A stretch of DNA of 64,000 nt from Actinoalloteichus hymeniacidonis (GTDB taxonomy: Bacteria; Actinomycetota; Actinomycetes; Mycobacteriales; Pseudonocardiaceae): the NCBI RefSeq assembly GCF_014203365.1, contig NZ_JACHIS010000001.1:4588001-4652000 (forward strand), written 5' to 3'. Below, piece by piece: positions 11,544 to 21,232 of the stretch. The notes beneath the pieces are model-generated. The model was given only the letters and a program-made list of their open reading frames with translations. It did no database searches and was not told the origin of the DNA. The first letter of the stretch is position 1. Each line of letters starts with the position of its first letter. The position numbers were made by a program, and so were the translations under genes.

Positions 11544-12925
11544 CGGTTGACTCCTTCCGCAGCGTCTGCGTTCTTGTCCTCGGCGGGCTGCGCGGCGGGT
11601 TCCGGCTCATGGAAGCGAGCGTTGACCGGCCGGATCAGCTCGTTGGCCACGAAGCCGATGACCAGCAGGACGATCATAGCGAACAGCGACGTGGTGTACA
11701 GGTCCGCACCAGTTCGGCCCGCCGCCTGCTGGGAGTCGGCGACCGCGTTGACGATCAGCGGGCCGAGCACGCCCGCCACCGACCAGGCGGTGAGGAGCCG
11801 ACCGTGGATTGCGCCGACCTGGTAGGTACCGAACAGGTCCTTCAGATATGCCGGGACGGTGGCGAAGCCGCCCCCGTAGAACGACAGGATGCCCATCGCG
11901 GCGAGCATGAACACCGGCATCGACAGGTGGCCGACCAGGGCGATGACCAGGTACAACAGCGCGCCGACTCCCAGATACACCCGGTAGATGTTCTTGCGGC
12001 CGATCAGGTCGGACGTCGAGGACCAGACGAAGCGGCCCGCCATGTTGGTCAGCGACAGCAGGGCCACGAAGCCCGCCGCAGCGCCTGCGGCGACCGGGGT
12101 GGGAGTGTCGGCGAAGAAGTCGACGATCATCGGCGCCGCCTTCTCCAGAATTCCGATACCCGCCGTCACGTTGAGGCACAGCACGATCCACACACACCAG
12201 AATTGAGGCGTCCGGATGGCGTTGCGCGCGGAGACGTTACCGGTGCTGATCATCTTGCTCGGTTTGGCGACCGCCTTCGCCTGTCCCGGCGGCCGCCAGT
12301 CCGAGGCGGGCACCCGGATCAGCAGCACGCCCAGCGACATGAAGACCGCGTAGGCGATGCCGTGGACCACCAGGGTGGTCGCGATACCGGCCGAATCGAC
12401 GCCGAAGTTGCCCAGCATCCAGGAAGACCACGGCGCCGCGATGAGGGCGCCGCCGCCGAATCCCATGATCGCGATGCCGGTGGCCATGCCCGGCCGGTCG
12501 GGGAACCATTTGATCAGCGTGGAGACCGGTGAGATGTAGCCGATCCCCAAACCGACGCCGCCGATACCGCCGTAGCCGAGCACCACGAGCCAGAACTGGC
12601 CGGTGGCCACGCCGAGGGCCGCGACCAGGAAGCCGCTGGAGAAACAGACCAGCGAGACGAACATCGCCCACCGAGGGCCGTTGCGTTCGACGAAGGTGCC
12701 GCCGAAGGCCGCCGAGAGGCCCAGCATCACGATGCCCAGTTGGAACGGCAGCGCGCTCTGGGTGCCGCTCAGGTCCATCGCGGACTCCAAGGGCGGTTTG
12801 AACACGCTCCAGGCATAGGCCTGACCGATGGCCAGGTGAACGGATAACGCAGCAGGCGGGACGAGCCATCGGCTCCAGCCCGCCGGGGCGACGATCCGAG
12901 ATCGATCGAGCAGACCGGGAGACAT
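11540..12925 (-). CDS. OFA-family MFS transporter (oxalate/formate antiporter-like)
   Basis: A 461-residue, 12-helix major facilitator. ATG 12925 (MSPGLLDRSRIV) is chosen because TTGGAG lies just upstream. The first helix carries the OFA pattern AIGQAYAWSVFKPPL, followed by GIGYISPVSTLIKWFPDRPG and FYGGGFATVPAYLKDLFG. OFA proteins exchange small carboxylates such as oxalate and formate. Placement between an FdhF/YdeP oxidoreductase and fdhD supports formate or a related acid. It is divergent from fdhD and convergent with the oxidoreductase. Confidence 0.9.
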   Translation of the reverse strand: MSPGLLDRSRIVAPAGWSRWLVPPAALSVHLAIGQAYAWSVFKPPLESAMDLSGTQSALPFQLGIVMLGLSAAFGGTFVERNGPRWAMFVSLVCFSSGFLVAALGVATGQFWLVVLGYGGIGGVGLGIGYISPVSTLIKWFPDRPGMATGIAIMGFGGGALIAAPWSSWMLGNFGVDSAGIATTLVVHGIAYAVFMSLGVLLIRVPASDWRPPGQAKAVAKPSKMISTGNVSARNAIRTPQFWCVWIVLCLNVTAGIGILEKAAPMIVDFFADTPTPVAAGAAAGFVALLSLTNMAGRFVWSSTSDLIGRKNIYRVYLGVGALLYLVIALVGHLSMPVFMLAAMGILSFYGGGFATVPAYLKDLFGTYQVGAIHGRLLTAWSVAGVLGPLIVNAVADSQQAAGRTGADLYTTSLFAMIVLLVIGFVANELIRPVNARFHEPEPAAQPAEDKNADAAEGVNR

Positions 12926-13466
12926 CGACCACTCCAAGCACGTAGCAAGCACCAGAACGGGTGGGCGAACGCTACCCCGAGTGAGCTGACCCTCACGAGC
13001 ACCGGAGAGAAGAAATTTCTTAGTCAACTAGGCAGTCGATCACCGCCCTCTCCGGAGACGGTCGCCACAACAACGCCCATGAACAGGCATGATTCGCTGA
13101 TGATCGCTCGGGCCCCTGACGCCGATCGCAACCAGAATCACGGTGAACGCGACGAGACCATGATCTTCCAGCCGAGCGTGTCGCCCGAATACTGGTCCGA
13201 TCAAGTGACCACCTGATCAGGTGATCACTCCGGGCTTGTGCCACTTCGTCATCCGCGAGGCCCTCGTCGCTATCGCTGTCGTTGACGGGCACTGCCTTCA
13301 CCCGGTGTCACGGAGGCGATCGGCGGGTGACACCCGATCGCGGGCACCCGCGCGCTCCGGCCGCCGCTGGACCATTCGTCTCCCGTCTTACTCGACCAAC
13401 CGAGGTACCGTCGGGTGATCGGTGAACACGAACGAGTGATCAGGCCGTCTTGTCGAAGGAGGCGCA
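12926..13466. other. intergenic region between the OFA transporter and fdhD
   Basis: About 540 bases between two divergent genes, with no convincing coding sequence. It should hold both promoters. The only clear structure is a 14-bp palindrome at 13210-13223, listed separately. Confidence 0.5.
13210..13223. promoter_or_regulatory. 14-bp palindrome, candidate operator
   Basis: CACCTGATCAGGTG is a perfect palindrome between the divergent transporter and fdhD genes. Related GATCA-GTGA sequence sits on both sides (GATCAAGTGAC to the left, GTGATCAC to the right), as if several half-sites are clustered. No regulator gene is adjacent, so the binder is unknown. Confidence 0.4.
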
Positions 13467-14387
13467 ATGGGCCGAGTGACCGTTCGCAGGCAGGTGCTGC
13501 GGATCTCCGGTGGGACCGCCCGCGTTCGACCCGATGCCCTCGCGGCCGAGGAACCGCTCGAGCAACGCGTCAACGGCCGGGCGCTCGCTGTGACAATGCG
13601 GACACCGGGCAGCGACGTAGAACTGGCCCACGGCTTCCTGCTCACCGAGGGCGTCATCGCGCACCGGGAGGACGTGGCGATCGCCCGCTATTGCGACGGG
13701 GTCGACGACCAGGGACGCAACACCTACAACGTGCTCGACATCGCCCTCGCCGACGGAGTCGCGCCGCCCGAGACGGGGGTGGAACGCAACTTCTACACCA
13801 CCTCGTCCTGTGGCGTCTGTGGCAAGGCGGCCCTCGACGCGGTCCGGCTGCGTACCCGACACTCTCCGGCAGACGACGCCCTGCGCATCTCGGCCGACAC
13901 GCTGAGCGCGTTGCCCCCAGCGCTGCGCGCCGCTCAGCGGGTCTTCGACAGCACCGGCGGACTGCACGCCGCCGGACTGTTCACCGCCGACGGCACGCTG
14001 CTGGCCGTCCGCGAGGACGTCGGCAGACACAACGCCGTCGACAAGGTCATCGGTTGGGCGCTACTGGCGGACCGGGTCCCGCTGAGCGGCTGCGTGCTGA
14101 TGGTCTCGGGCCGGGCCTCGTTCGAGCTCGTCCAGAAGGCCGCGATGGCAGGCATCCCGCTGTTGGCGGCCGTGTCCGCGCCATCCTCGCTGGCGGTCGA
14201 CCTCGCCGACGAGCAGGGCATGACGCTCGTCGGATTCCTCAGGGGCGACTCGATGAACGTGTACACCGGCCGCGAGCGCGTCATCGTCGACTCGGCCGAA
14301 TCACCTGCCCAGCCCGTGAATGCCACCCACGGAACCCCGGCTGCGGCACCGGTGGCCCTGTCTCCTGCCACGCCCTCCTCCAGGTGA
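13467..14387 (+). CDS. fdhD: formate dehydrogenase accessory sulfurtransferase
   Basis: FdhD delivers sulfur from a cysteine desulfurase to the molybdenum cofactor of formate dehydrogenases, which is needed for activity. The 306-residue protein starts at ATG 13467 behind AAGGAGG. The sulfur-carrying CxxC motif is in [27 protein letters not shown] and [16 protein letters not shown] are family signatures. Its presence 2.2 kb from the FdhF/YdeP gene suggests it matures that enzyme. The modABC genes at 29-32 kb would supply molybdate. Confidence 0.96.
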   Translation: MGRVTVRRQVLRISGGTARVRPDALAAEEPLEQRVNGRALAVTMRTPGSDVELAHGFLLTEGVIAHREDVAIARYCDGVDDQGRNTYNVLDIALADGVAPPETGVERNFYTTSSCGVCGKAALDAVRLRTRHSPADDALRISADTLSALPPALRAAQRVFDSTGGLHAAGLFTADGTLLAVREDVGRHNAVDKVIGWALLADRVPLSGCVLMVSGRASFELVQKAAMAGIPLLAAVSAPSSLAVDLADEQGMTLVGFLRGDSMNVYTGRERVIVDSAESPAQPVNATHGTPAAAPVALSPATPSSR

Positions 14388-14498
14388 ATTCGCCCGGCCA
14401 CCACTCGCTCGTCCGTGAGCAGCGGTGGCCGACTTGGCGCAGCTCGACGACGGTGGTTTTCGAGCCAACCGTCGCCCCTGACGTCGAGGAGGTCCTTC

Positions 14499-15407
14499 AT
14501 GGCACCGGACACCACCCCGGATTCCACTCCAGAACCGAGCAGGCGCCGTTTCCTCACCGTGCTTGCCGGTCTGGGTGGGCTCGGTGCCGTGGCGTTGACC
14601 ACCAAGAGCAGCCTCACCCATGACATTCCCCACCAGGCCAGTGGCCTCACCGGCGGGATGTCGCTCACCGAGCTCAGCCGGGGTAGCACGTCTCGGGCGA
14701 TCATCCACCAGGAGCAGGTGTGGTCGGCGGCGCGCGGGCGAACCGTCGGTCTCGTCACGCTGATCCCAGCAGGCTCGCATCACGGCAGGCTGCCGGTGTG
14801 TGTGGTGCTGCACGGCCGGACCGGGCACTCCGAGGAGGTCACGGCCGCCCCGATGCCCCGGACCCTCGACGACACGATCACTCGTGGAGGCACGCCCTTC
14901 GCGGTGATGGCGGTGGACGGCGGCGACGACTACTGGCACGAGCACAACAAGGGCGACGATCCGATGGGGATGCTGCTGCGGGAGGTCCCGATGTGGGCGG
15001 CCGCCCGAGGCCTGGGCGCCCCGGAGGCGGCGGTGGGCGTGTCGATGGGCGGCTTCGGGGCGTTGCTGTACGCACGCAGACGCCGCGAGCAGGGCAGGCC
15101 GTTGCGTGCGGTCGGTGCCATCGCGCCCGCACTGATCCTCTCCTGGGAGGAGATGAGCAAGCGCAACGCCTTCCACGACGAGGCCGACTGGGCGAGCATG
15201 GACCCGCTTCGCAACATCCCAGCACTGGGCAACGTGCCGGTGGGCATCTGGTGCGGTACCGAGGACAGCTTCATCGAGGGAGCCCGGCAGTTCATCGACA
15301 AGGCGAACCCCGAGGTCGCCACCCTCGGCCCCGGAGGCCATACCCGGGCCTTCTTCGACGAGTCCGTGCCGCCCGCGCTTGCCTTCGTCGGCAGCAGACT
15401 GCGCTGA
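14499..15407 (+). CDS. Tat-exported alpha/beta-hydrolase (esterase D / antigen 85-like fold)
   Basis: A 302-residue secreted hydrolase. ATG 14499 follows GAGGAGG and opens a twin-arginine signal (SRRRFLTVLAG) with a hydrophobic core. The nucleophile elbow is GVSMGGFGAL, and HTRAFFDE near the C-terminus supplies the likely catalytic His. A GTEDSF segment precedes it, as in esterase D-like enzymes. Esters or cell-envelope lipids are possible substrates; none is shown by sequence. It ends 11 bases from a convergent hydrolase gene. Confidence 0.85.
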   Translation: MAPDTTPDSTPEPSRRRFLTVLAGLGGLGAVALTTKSSLTHDIPHQASGLTGGMSLTELSRGSTSRAIIHQEQVWSAARGRTVGLVTLIPAGSHHGRLPVCVVLHGRTGHSEEVTAAPMPRTLDDTITRGGTPFAVMAVDGGDDYWHEHNKGDDPMGMLLREVPMWAAARGLGAPEAAVGVSMGGFGALLYARRRREQGRPLRAVGAIAPALILSWEEMSKRNAFHDEADWASMDPLRNIPALGNVPVGIWCGTEDSFIEGARQFIDKANPEVATLGPGGHTRAFFDESVPPALAFVGSRLR

Positions 15408-15418
15408 GCCCGACCTCG

Positions 15419-16033
15419 TCAGCGACCATCCGCCGGCCGGTCCCGACGTGCGGTGTTCAATGCCGCAGTCGCGGGGTCGACCACCCAGTCCAGGGCCTGT
15501 GACCACGGGCCGAACCCCGCCTCCACATCCAGGTGGCGGCCGTCGGGCACCACATCGATCTCGATGCCCAGGGCGGCCGCCAGCCTGCTGGTCTCGGCGA
15601 CGCCGCCCCACGGATCGCCGACCCCGACGACGAGCCGCGTGACCCCGGCCGCCCGCCGCAGGCTCCACCCGTCCGCCGCCGGATAAGGCAGCCCGCTCAA
15701 GTCCGGATGACGCCAGTTCCAGCCTGGTGGAGCCACCAGCAGCACCCGATCCGCCCGCCTCCCCCGCCCGTCCAGCACCGCAGCGTGGTGCATCCACACC
15801 AGGGCTGAGCAGCAGTGTGCGACCACGACGAGTTCCGCCGACCGTGGCACTCGGGCGACGCGGCGTTGCACGACGGCCAGCCACTCCGCCAGTACCGGGG
15901 TGTCGGCCGAGGGCAGTTTCGGGAAATCGACCTCCCAGCCCCGGGCGTACAGCCGGGGCGCCAGCCACAACTGCCAGTGCTCCGGTTGGGGAGTCCGCCA
16001 GCCGTGTAGCAGGAGCACGTGCCGGTCCGGCAT
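15419..16033 (-). CDS. RBBP9/YdeN-like alpha/beta-hydrolase with Cys at the nucleophile position
   Basis: A 204-residue cytosolic hydrolase. ATG 16033 (MPDRHVLLLHGW) follows AGGAG at the right distance. The RBBP9/YdeN pattern is present: LLLHGW at the N-terminus, the elbow VVVAHCCSAL at about residues 70-78, GVGDPWGG, and DGRHLDVEAGFGPW carrying the catalytic His. Family members have Ser in the elbow (AHSLG or GHSSG); here position 74 is Cys. It may be a thiol hydrolase or inactive. Confidence 0.82.
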   Translation of the reverse strand: MPDRHVLLLHGWRTPQPEHWQLWLAPRLYARGWEVDFPKLPSADTPVLAEWLAVVQRRVARVPRSAELVVVAHCCSALVWMHHAAVLDGRGRRADRVLLVAPPGWNWRHPDLSGLPYPAADGWSLRRAAGVTRLVVGVGDPWGGVAETSRLAAALGIEIDVVPDGRHLDVEAGFGPWSQALDWVVDPATAALNTARRDRPADGR

Positions 16034-16465
16034 CCCTGGTCTCCTCACCGTCGCCTGTCCCGTCCCGAACCGCCCGCAGCCGCCCGCCACGGGTCGAGGT
16101 CGCGGCGCCGCCGGATTCCCGCAGGCGGCGAACGTCCGGCCGAGCATGCGACTGCCACCCGTCCTCGGACTCTGCGCGTTCCGACCGAGCCGCGCTCGTC
16201 GAGCCGGTGTGCCCGGGCGGTGAACCGGTCTCACGAGGCCGGTGTGCTCACTGCGCTCGCCGGTGCAGCGAACTCGGCTCGCCGGGTCACACCGGCCCAA
16301 TGCTCACCCAACGCCACCCGACCTCAAACCACCGTGTGGTTGCGGATCGACGGGCTTCGACTCGGTACGGGTGTGAGCGGTGATCATCAGCCGGACAGCG
16401 GTGGGTGCATCGTGCGAAGCGCCCCAGAAACGCACCGACGGCCGAGGGGCCGGAGCCACACGCAC
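16034..16465. other. intergenic stretch upstream of the RBBP9-like gene
   Basis: About 430 bases between the start of the RBBP9-like gene and the clpX terminator. It has several open frames but none with a recognisable protein or a good start. I see only repeated GCCGGTG-type words and no mobile element or RNA gene. Confidence 0.4.
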
Positions 16466-16503
16466 GATCGCACTGACGCTGTGGGGACAGCGTCAGTGCG
16501 ATC
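16466..16503 (-). terminator. clpX terminator
   Basis: A perfect 17-bp stem (GATCGCACTGACGCTGT and its complement) with the loop GGGG, ending 21 bases beyond the clpX stop. It is among the longest perfect hairpins in the window and is a strong intrinsic terminator even without a U-run. Confidence 0.85.
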
Positions 16504-16524
16504 AGCGGTGTCGTCTCTGCCGAC

Positions 16525-17805
16525 TCAGGCCGACTTCTCACGCCGTTCGCGTCGAGACGCCTGCCGCGCGACGATGGTCGGGTTCACGTTCTCCCGAACG
16601 GTCTGCTCGGTGATGACGACCTTGGCGACGTCGCTGCGGCTCGGGATGTCGTACATCACCGACTGCAGTACCTCTTCCATGATCGCCCGCAACCCACGGG
16701 CACCCGTTCCCCGGAGGATCGCCTGATCGGCGATCGCCTCCATCGCCTTCTTGGTGAACTCCAGCTCGACGCCGTCGATGTCGAAGAGCTTCTGGTACTG
16801 CTTGACCAGCGCGTTACGCGGCTCGGTCAAGATCTGCACCAGCGAATCCTTGTCGAGGTTGGTGACCCCGGCGACCACCGGTAGACGACCGATGAACTCG
16901 GGAATCAACCCGAACTTGATCAGGTCCTCCGGCATCACGTCGGTGAAGAAGTCCATGGCGTCGATCTCGGCCTTGGACCGGATCTCCGCGCCGAAGCCGA
17001 GGCCGCGCTTGCCCACGCGATCCTGGATGATCTTCTCGAGGCCCGCGAACGCCCCGGCCACGATGAACAACACGTTCGTCGTGTCGATCTGGATGAATTC
17101 CTGGTGGGGATGCTTGCGTCCACCCTGCGGCGGCACACTCGCCGTGGTGCCCTCCAGGATCTTCAACAGGGCCTGCTGCACACCCTCGCCGGAGACATCT
17201 CTGGTGATCGACGGGTTCTCGCTCTTGCGGGCGATCTTGTCGACCTCGTCGATGTAGATGATGCCGGTCTCGGCCCGCTTGACGTCGTAATCCGCCGCCT
17301 GGATCAGCTTCAGCAGGATGTTCTCGACGTCCTCGCCGACGTAGCCCGCCTCGGTCAACGCCGTGGCGTCGGCGATCGCGAAGGGCACGTTGAGTAGCTT
17401 CGCAAGCGTCTGCGCGAGGTAGGTCTTACCGCAGCCGGTGGGCCCGAGCATCAGGATGTTGGACTTGGTGAGCTCGACGCTCTCCTCACGTCCATCCTTG
17501 GCTCGATCGCCGGCCTGGATCCGCTTGTAGTGGTTGTAGACCGCCACTGCCAGTGACCGCTTGGCACCGGACTGACCGATCACGTATTGATCGAGGAATT
17601 CGTGGATCTCGGCGGGCTTGGGCAGTTCGTCGAGCTTGACGTCTCCCGCCTCGGCGAGCTCCTCCTCGATGATCTCGTTGCAGAGGTCGATGCACTCATC
17701 GCAGATGTACACACCGGGACCCGCGATGAGCTTCTTCACCTGCTTCTGACTCTTCCCACAGAATGAGCACTTGAGCAGGTCGCCGCCGTCACCGATACGT
17801 GCCAT
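16525..17805 (-). CDS. clpX: ATP-dependent Clp protease ATP-binding subunit ClpX
   Basis: AAA+ unfoldase that feeds tagged proteins to the ClpP1P2 chamber. It is 426 residues from ATG 17805 ([18 protein letters not shown]). The N-terminal zinc-binding domain has CSFC and CDEC pairs. Walker A is GPTGCGKT and Walker [11 protein letters not shown], and the [11 protein letters not shown] sensor-2 segment is near the C-terminus. Codons open upstream of this start do not resemble ClpX. It lies downstream of clpP1-clpP2, but a strong hairpin (17920-17954) separates it from clpP2. Confidence 0.97.
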   Translation of the reverse strand: MARIGDGGDLLKCSFCGKSQKQVKKLIAGPGVYICDECIDLCNEIIEEELAEAGDVKLDELPKPAEIHEFLDQYVIGQSGAKRSLAVAVYNHYKRIQAGDRAKDGREESVELTKSNILMLGPTGCGKTYLAQTLAKLLNVPFAIADATALTEAGYVGEDVENILLKLIQAADYDVKRAETGIIYIDEVDKIARKSENPSITRDVSGEGVQQALLKILEGTTASVPPQGGRKHPHQEFIQIDTTNVLFIVAGAFAGLEKIIQDRVGKRGLGFGAEIRSKAEIDAMDFFTDVMPEDLIKFGLIPEFIGRLPVVAGVTNLDKDSLVQILTEPRNALVKQYQKLFDIDGVELEFTKKAMEAIADQAILRGTGARGLRAIMEEVLQSVMYDIPSRSDVAKVVITEQTVRENVNPTIVARQASRRERREKSA

Positions 17806-17919
17806 GACCGCTGACCTCTGTCCCCTCTGGCACATCCTGACTCGGTGTGCCTGGCCGTGTACGTCATCGACGGTACCTTGCCTGCTCCCAGTCGCCGGGG
17901 GCAAAGCCTCTCCCGTCGC

Positions 17920-17954
17920 CGCCGAGTGTGTCGGGACCTCCGACACACTCGGCG
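17920..17954 (-). terminator. hairpin between clpP2 and clpX
   Basis: A perfect 15-bp stem (CGCCGAGTGTGTCGG and its complement) with the loop GACCT, eight bases after the clpP2 stop. It should end most clpP1-clpP2 transcripts, so clpX probably has its own promoter in the 115 bases between the hairpin and its ATG, or is read by readthrough. Confidence 0.8.
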
Positions 17955-17961
17955 TGTCGGG

Positions 17962-18588
17962 TCAGTTCTGCGAGAGCTTCCGGTACGGAATCACCTCGTC
18001 GACCAGACCATATTCCAAGGCTTCCTGGGCCGTCAGAATCTTGTCCCGCTCGACGTCCTCGCGGACCTGCTCGGCCGACCGATTCGTGTGCCTCGCCAGT
18101 GTGGCCTCCATCTGGCTCCGCACTCGCTGGATCTCGTTCGCCTGAATCTCCAGGTCCGAGACCTGACCGTAAACGCCCTCGATCGCGGGCTGGTGGATCA
18201 GCACCCGCGCGTTGGGCAGGATCAACCGCTTACCCGCCGTACCCGCAGCCAAGATCACTGCGGCAGCCGAGGCCGCCTGACCGAGACAGGCGGTCTTGAT
18301 GTCGGGCCGGACGAATTGCATCGTGTCATAGATCGCCATCAACGAGGTGAAAGATCCACCGGGCGAGTTGATGTACATGGTGATCTCGCGGTCGGGATCG
18401 TCCGACTCCAGGCACAGCAACTGCGCCATCACGTCGTTCGCCGAGATGTCGTCGACCTGCGATCCGACGAAGATGATCCGTTCCTCGAACAGCTTGCTGT
18501 AGGGGTTGGACTCCTTGACCCCGTAGCTGGTCCGCTCGATGAAGGACGGAAGTACATAACGAGACTGTGGACGGTGAAGCTCGTTCAT
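17962..18588 (-). CDS. clpP2: ATP-dependent Clp protease proteolytic subunit 2
   Basis: A 208-residue serine peptidase subunit. The catalytic Ser is in [16 protein letters not shown] and the His in [10 protein letters not shown]. The [10 protein letters not shown] strand is also conserved. It is the downstream member of the clpP1-clpP2 pair, 46 bases after clpP1. In actinobacteria the active protease is a mixed ClpP1/ClpP2 tetradecamer. The order and partner choice (ClpP2 = Rv2460c-like) follow the M. tuberculosis naming. Confidence 0.96.
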   Translation of the reverse strand: MNELHRPQSRYVLPSFIERTSYGVKESNPYSKLFEERIIFVGSQVDDISANDVMAQLLCLESDDPDREITMYINSPGGSFTSLMAIYDTMQFVRPDIKTACLGQAASAAAVILAAGTAGKRLILPNARVLIHQPAIEGVYGQVSDLEIQANEIQRVRSQMEATLARHTNRSAEQVREDVERDKILTAQEALEYGLVDEVIPYRKLSQN

Positions 18589-18634
18589 CGTGGTGACTCC
18601 TCGAGGTCAGCCTGGATCAACGCGGCGGCCGGGA

Positions 18635-19267
18635 TCAGCGCCGGCTTGTGCCCTTGGTGTTGGGCAGCTGGTTGGTACGGCTGACCACATGATCGACGAA
18701 GCCGTACTCCTTGGCCTCCTCGGCCGTGAACCACCGGTCGCGGTCCGAGTCGGCGGTGATCCGCTCGACCGTCTGCCCGGTGTGCTCGGCGATGAGCTCG
18801 GCCATCTCCTTCTTGTCCTTGATCCACACCTCGGCCTGGATCGCGATGTCGGAGGCGGTGCCACCGATTCCGGAGGACGGCTGGTGCATCATCACTCTGG
18901 CGTGCGGGAGCGCATACCGCTTGCCGGGCGCCCCGGCCGACAGGAGGAACTGACCCATCGAGGCGGCGAAGCCCATCGCCACGGTCGACACATCGGGCTC
19001 GATGAGCTGCATGGTGTCGAAGATGGCCATACCCGCGAAGACCGAGCCACCCGGTGAGTTGATGTACAGCCTGATGTCGGCCTCGGGGTCCTCGGCCTCC
19101 AACAGCAGGAGCTGAGCGCAGATCTGGTTCGCGATGTTCTCCTCGACCTGGGAGCCCAGGACGATGATCCGCTCACGAAGCAGGCGCTCGTAGACCGAGT
19201 CGTTCAAGTTGAGACCACTATTGTTCGAACGCATCTCGGGTGTGTTGCTGGGTGGGTGCTGCGTCAC
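18635..19267 (-). CDS. clpP1: ATP-dependent Clp protease proteolytic subunit 1
   Basis: A 210-residue serine peptidase subunit with the catalytic Ser in [12 protein letters not shown] and the His in [12 protein letters not shown], plus [13 protein letters not shown]. The N-terminal 20 or so residues are Ser/Asn-rich and probably processed. It is paralogous to the next gene. It lies downstream of tig but is separated from it by a hairpin terminator (19370-19411), so it should have its own promoter in the 100 bases upstream of 19267. Confidence 0.96.
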   Translation of the reverse strand: MTQHPPSNTPEMRSNNSGLNLNDSVYERLLRERIIVLGSQVEENIANQICAQLLLLEAEDPEADIRLYINSPGGSVFAGMAIFDTMQLIEPDVSTVAMGFAASMGQFLLSAGAPGKRYALPHARVMMHQPSSGIGGTASDIAIQAEVWIKDKKEMAELIAEHTGQTVERITADSDRDRWFTAEEAKEYGFVDHVVSRTNQLPNTKGTSRR

Positions 19268-19369
19268 GTCTGCCTGCCTTCTCCAACCAGTGATGGGGCG
19301 GGTCCGTCCACATCGGCAGCGCTACCGATGTTCCGCCGTTGGTCATCCGGATTACTCAATCGACAGTAA

Positions 19370-19411
19370 CGAACACGGGCGGCGCTGCCTTCCCAGCACC
19401 GCCCGTGTTCG
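19370..19411 (-). terminator. tig terminator (oriented)
   Basis: A 17-bp stem (19370-19386 with 19395-19411) around an 8-base loop, 11 bases after the tig stop. The one imperfect pair reads C-A on the + strand but G-U in the RNA of tig. Confidence 0.85.
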
Positions 19412-19422
19412 CCCAGAGCGTG

Positions 19423-20856
19423 TTACTTCTCCGCAGTGGTTCCCGTCGTCTCGGCCTGACCGCCCTCGGTGTCGGTCGAGGAGTCGGACTCGACCGCGTC
19501 GCCCTCGATGACCGCGCCGCGCTCGGCCTCGGGCTCCTCGGAGCCGAACAGCTCATCGAGGTCGAGGGTGTTGCCGGAGGCGTCGGTGACCGTCGCGTGC
19601 CGGACGACACCTGCCAGGGCCTTGCCCCGACGCACGTCCGCGTAGATGGCGCCGAGCTGGTTGGACTGCTGCGCCCGCTGCACGTACTCGTCCGGGCTGA
19701 TGCCGAAGCGCTGCGCCTGGTAGACGATGCGCTGGGTCAGCTCGTTGTCGGACACCGTGACCTGATCGGCGTCGGCGATGGTGTCCAGCACCAGCTGGGT
19801 GCGCACCGCCTTCTCCGCCTCGGCCTTGGTCTCGGCGTCGAAGCCCTCCAGGGTCTTGCCCTGCTGCTCCAGCCACTCGGCGAACTTGGCCTCGCTGTGG
19901 TCGAAGGGGTGGATCGCGTCGTGCTTGCGCACCTCGATCTCGGCCTCGACGACCTTTTCGGGCAGCGGAACCTCGGTGGTCTCCAACAGCACCTCGAGGA
20001 CCTTGTCCCTGGCCTCCATGCCCTGCTGCATCCGCTTGACGCGGCCGATGCGCTCGCGCAGGTCGGCCTTCAGCTCGTCGAGCGTGTCGAACTCGCTGGC
20101 CATCTGGGCGAACTCGTCGTCGGCCTCGGGAAGCTCGCGCACCTTCACCGACGTCGGCTTGACCTTGACCTCGGCCTCGCGGCCGGTGTGCTCCCCCGCC
20201 ACCAAGGTGGTGGTGAAGGTCTTGGTCTCGTCCTGCGACGCGCCGATCAGCGCGTCGTCGATGCCGTCGACGAGCTGGCCCGAACCGATCTCGTACGAGA
20301 GGCCCTCGGTGCGTGCGTCCTCGACCTCGACGCCGTCGACGGTGGCGGAGAGGTCGACGACGACGAAGTCGCCTGCCTCGATGGGCCGGTCGACGCCGGT
20401 CAGCGTGCCGAACCGAGCCCGCAGCTCGTCGAGCTGGGTGTCGATGTCGGAATCCTCGACGGCCACGTCGTCGACGGAGACGGCGAGCTCGCCGAAGGCC
20501 GGGATGGTGATCTCCGGACGAACGTCGACCTCGGCGCTGAAGGTGAGCAGGTCACCATCGTCGATCTTGGTGACCTCGATCTCGGGCCTGCCGAGGGTCC
20601 GCACCTCGCCGCTGTTCACGGCTTCCATGTACTTCGCGGGGATCGCCTCGTTGACGACCTCGTCGAGCACGACCCCTCGTCCGAGCCTGCTCTCCAGGAC
20701 TCGCGAGGGAGCCTTGCCCGGTCGGAAGCCCGGGATCCGGACCTGCGAGGCGAGCTTGCGGTACGCACGGTCGAAGTCGGGCTTGAGCTCGTCGAACGGC
20801 ACCTCGACGTCGATCCGTACCCGCGTCGGGCTGAGCTGCTCGACGGTGCTCTTCAC
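19423..20856 (-). CDS. tig: trigger factor
   Basis: Ribosome-bound chaperone and peptidyl-prolyl isomerase. It is 477 residues from GTG 20856 (VKSTVEQLSPTRVRID), chosen for AAGGAG six bases upstream. The ribosome-docking motif is IPGFRPGKAP at about residues 41-50. The FKBP-like middle domain and a helical C-terminal domain follow. The last 50 or so residues form an acidic, disordered tail (Glu/Asp/Ser/Thr), common in actinobacterial trigger factors. It sits upstream of the Clp genes, as is usual. Confidence 0.96.
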   Translation of the reverse strand: MKSTVEQLSPTRVRIDVEVPFDELKPDFDRAYRKLASQVRIPGFRPGKAPSRVLESRLGRGVVLDEVVNEAIPAKYMEAVNSGEVRTLGRPEIEVTKIDDGDLLTFSAEVDVRPEITIPAFGELAVSVDDVAVEDSDIDTQLDELRARFGTLTGVDRPIEAGDFVVVDLSATVDGVEVEDARTEGLSYEIGSGQLVDGIDDALIGASQDETKTFTTTLVAGEHTGREAEVKVKPTSVKVRELPEADDEFAQMASEFDTLDELKADLRERIGRVKRMQQGMEARDKVLEVLLETTEVPLPEKVVEAEIEVRKHDAIHPFDHSEAKFAEWLEQQGKTLEGFDAETKAEAEKAVRTQLVLDTIADADQVTVSDNELTQRIVYQAQRFGISPDEYVQRAQQSNQLGAIYADVRRGKALAGVVRHATVTDASGNTLDLDELFGSEEPEAERGAVIEGDAVESDSSTDTEGGQAETTGTTAEK

Positions 20857-21190
20857 GTGATCTCCTTGGGACGTTGCGATCTTGGCCGGCCGGACGTCCA
20901 CACCGCCGGATTCCTGGTGAGCAGGAACCGAGGGAGCGCCCTGGCCTGCACGTAGTGCTGGTCAACGCCAAGAAGTCAGCCGGTGACTCTTGAAGCCCCC
21001 GGGGGAATCGGGGTCGGACTGACTCACGGGGCGCCGCCTGTCGGCGCGATTCTAGGCGAGGTCAGGACGGGCGCGAGCACGGGGATGCGCGCTTCGGGCC
21101 GGAGCCACGCCGGCTCACGGGCCGAGCGTTCGGGCCTGCGCATGAAATGCGTCGTCACCGGAAGGCCACGGCTGGGATCGGGGCGACGAG
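20857..21190. other. tig upstream region
   Basis: About 330 non-coding bases between tig and the tRNA-Pro terminator. It should hold the tig promoter. I see only a short GCGCCG/CGGCGC hairpin near 21031-21047. Confidence 0.4.
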
Positions 21191-21216
21191 CGCCTCGGCA
21201 TCATGAGGCCGAGGCG
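21191..21216 (-). terminator. tRNA-Pro terminator
   Basis: A perfect 9-bp stem CGCCTCGGC/GCCGAGGCG with an 8-base loop, starting 16 bases past the tRNA 3' end. Confidence 0.7.
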
Positions 21217-21232
21217 TCGACGAGGAGTTCTG

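Noticed and set aside
13020-13301. A 93-codon minus-strand frame in the fdhD upstream region
   Set aside because: No ribosome-binding site, odd composition, and it spans the candidate operator.
16019-16726. A 235-codon plus-strand frame upstream of and antisense to the end of clpX
   Set aside because: It overlaps the clpX terminator and 3' end and has no recognisable protein features.
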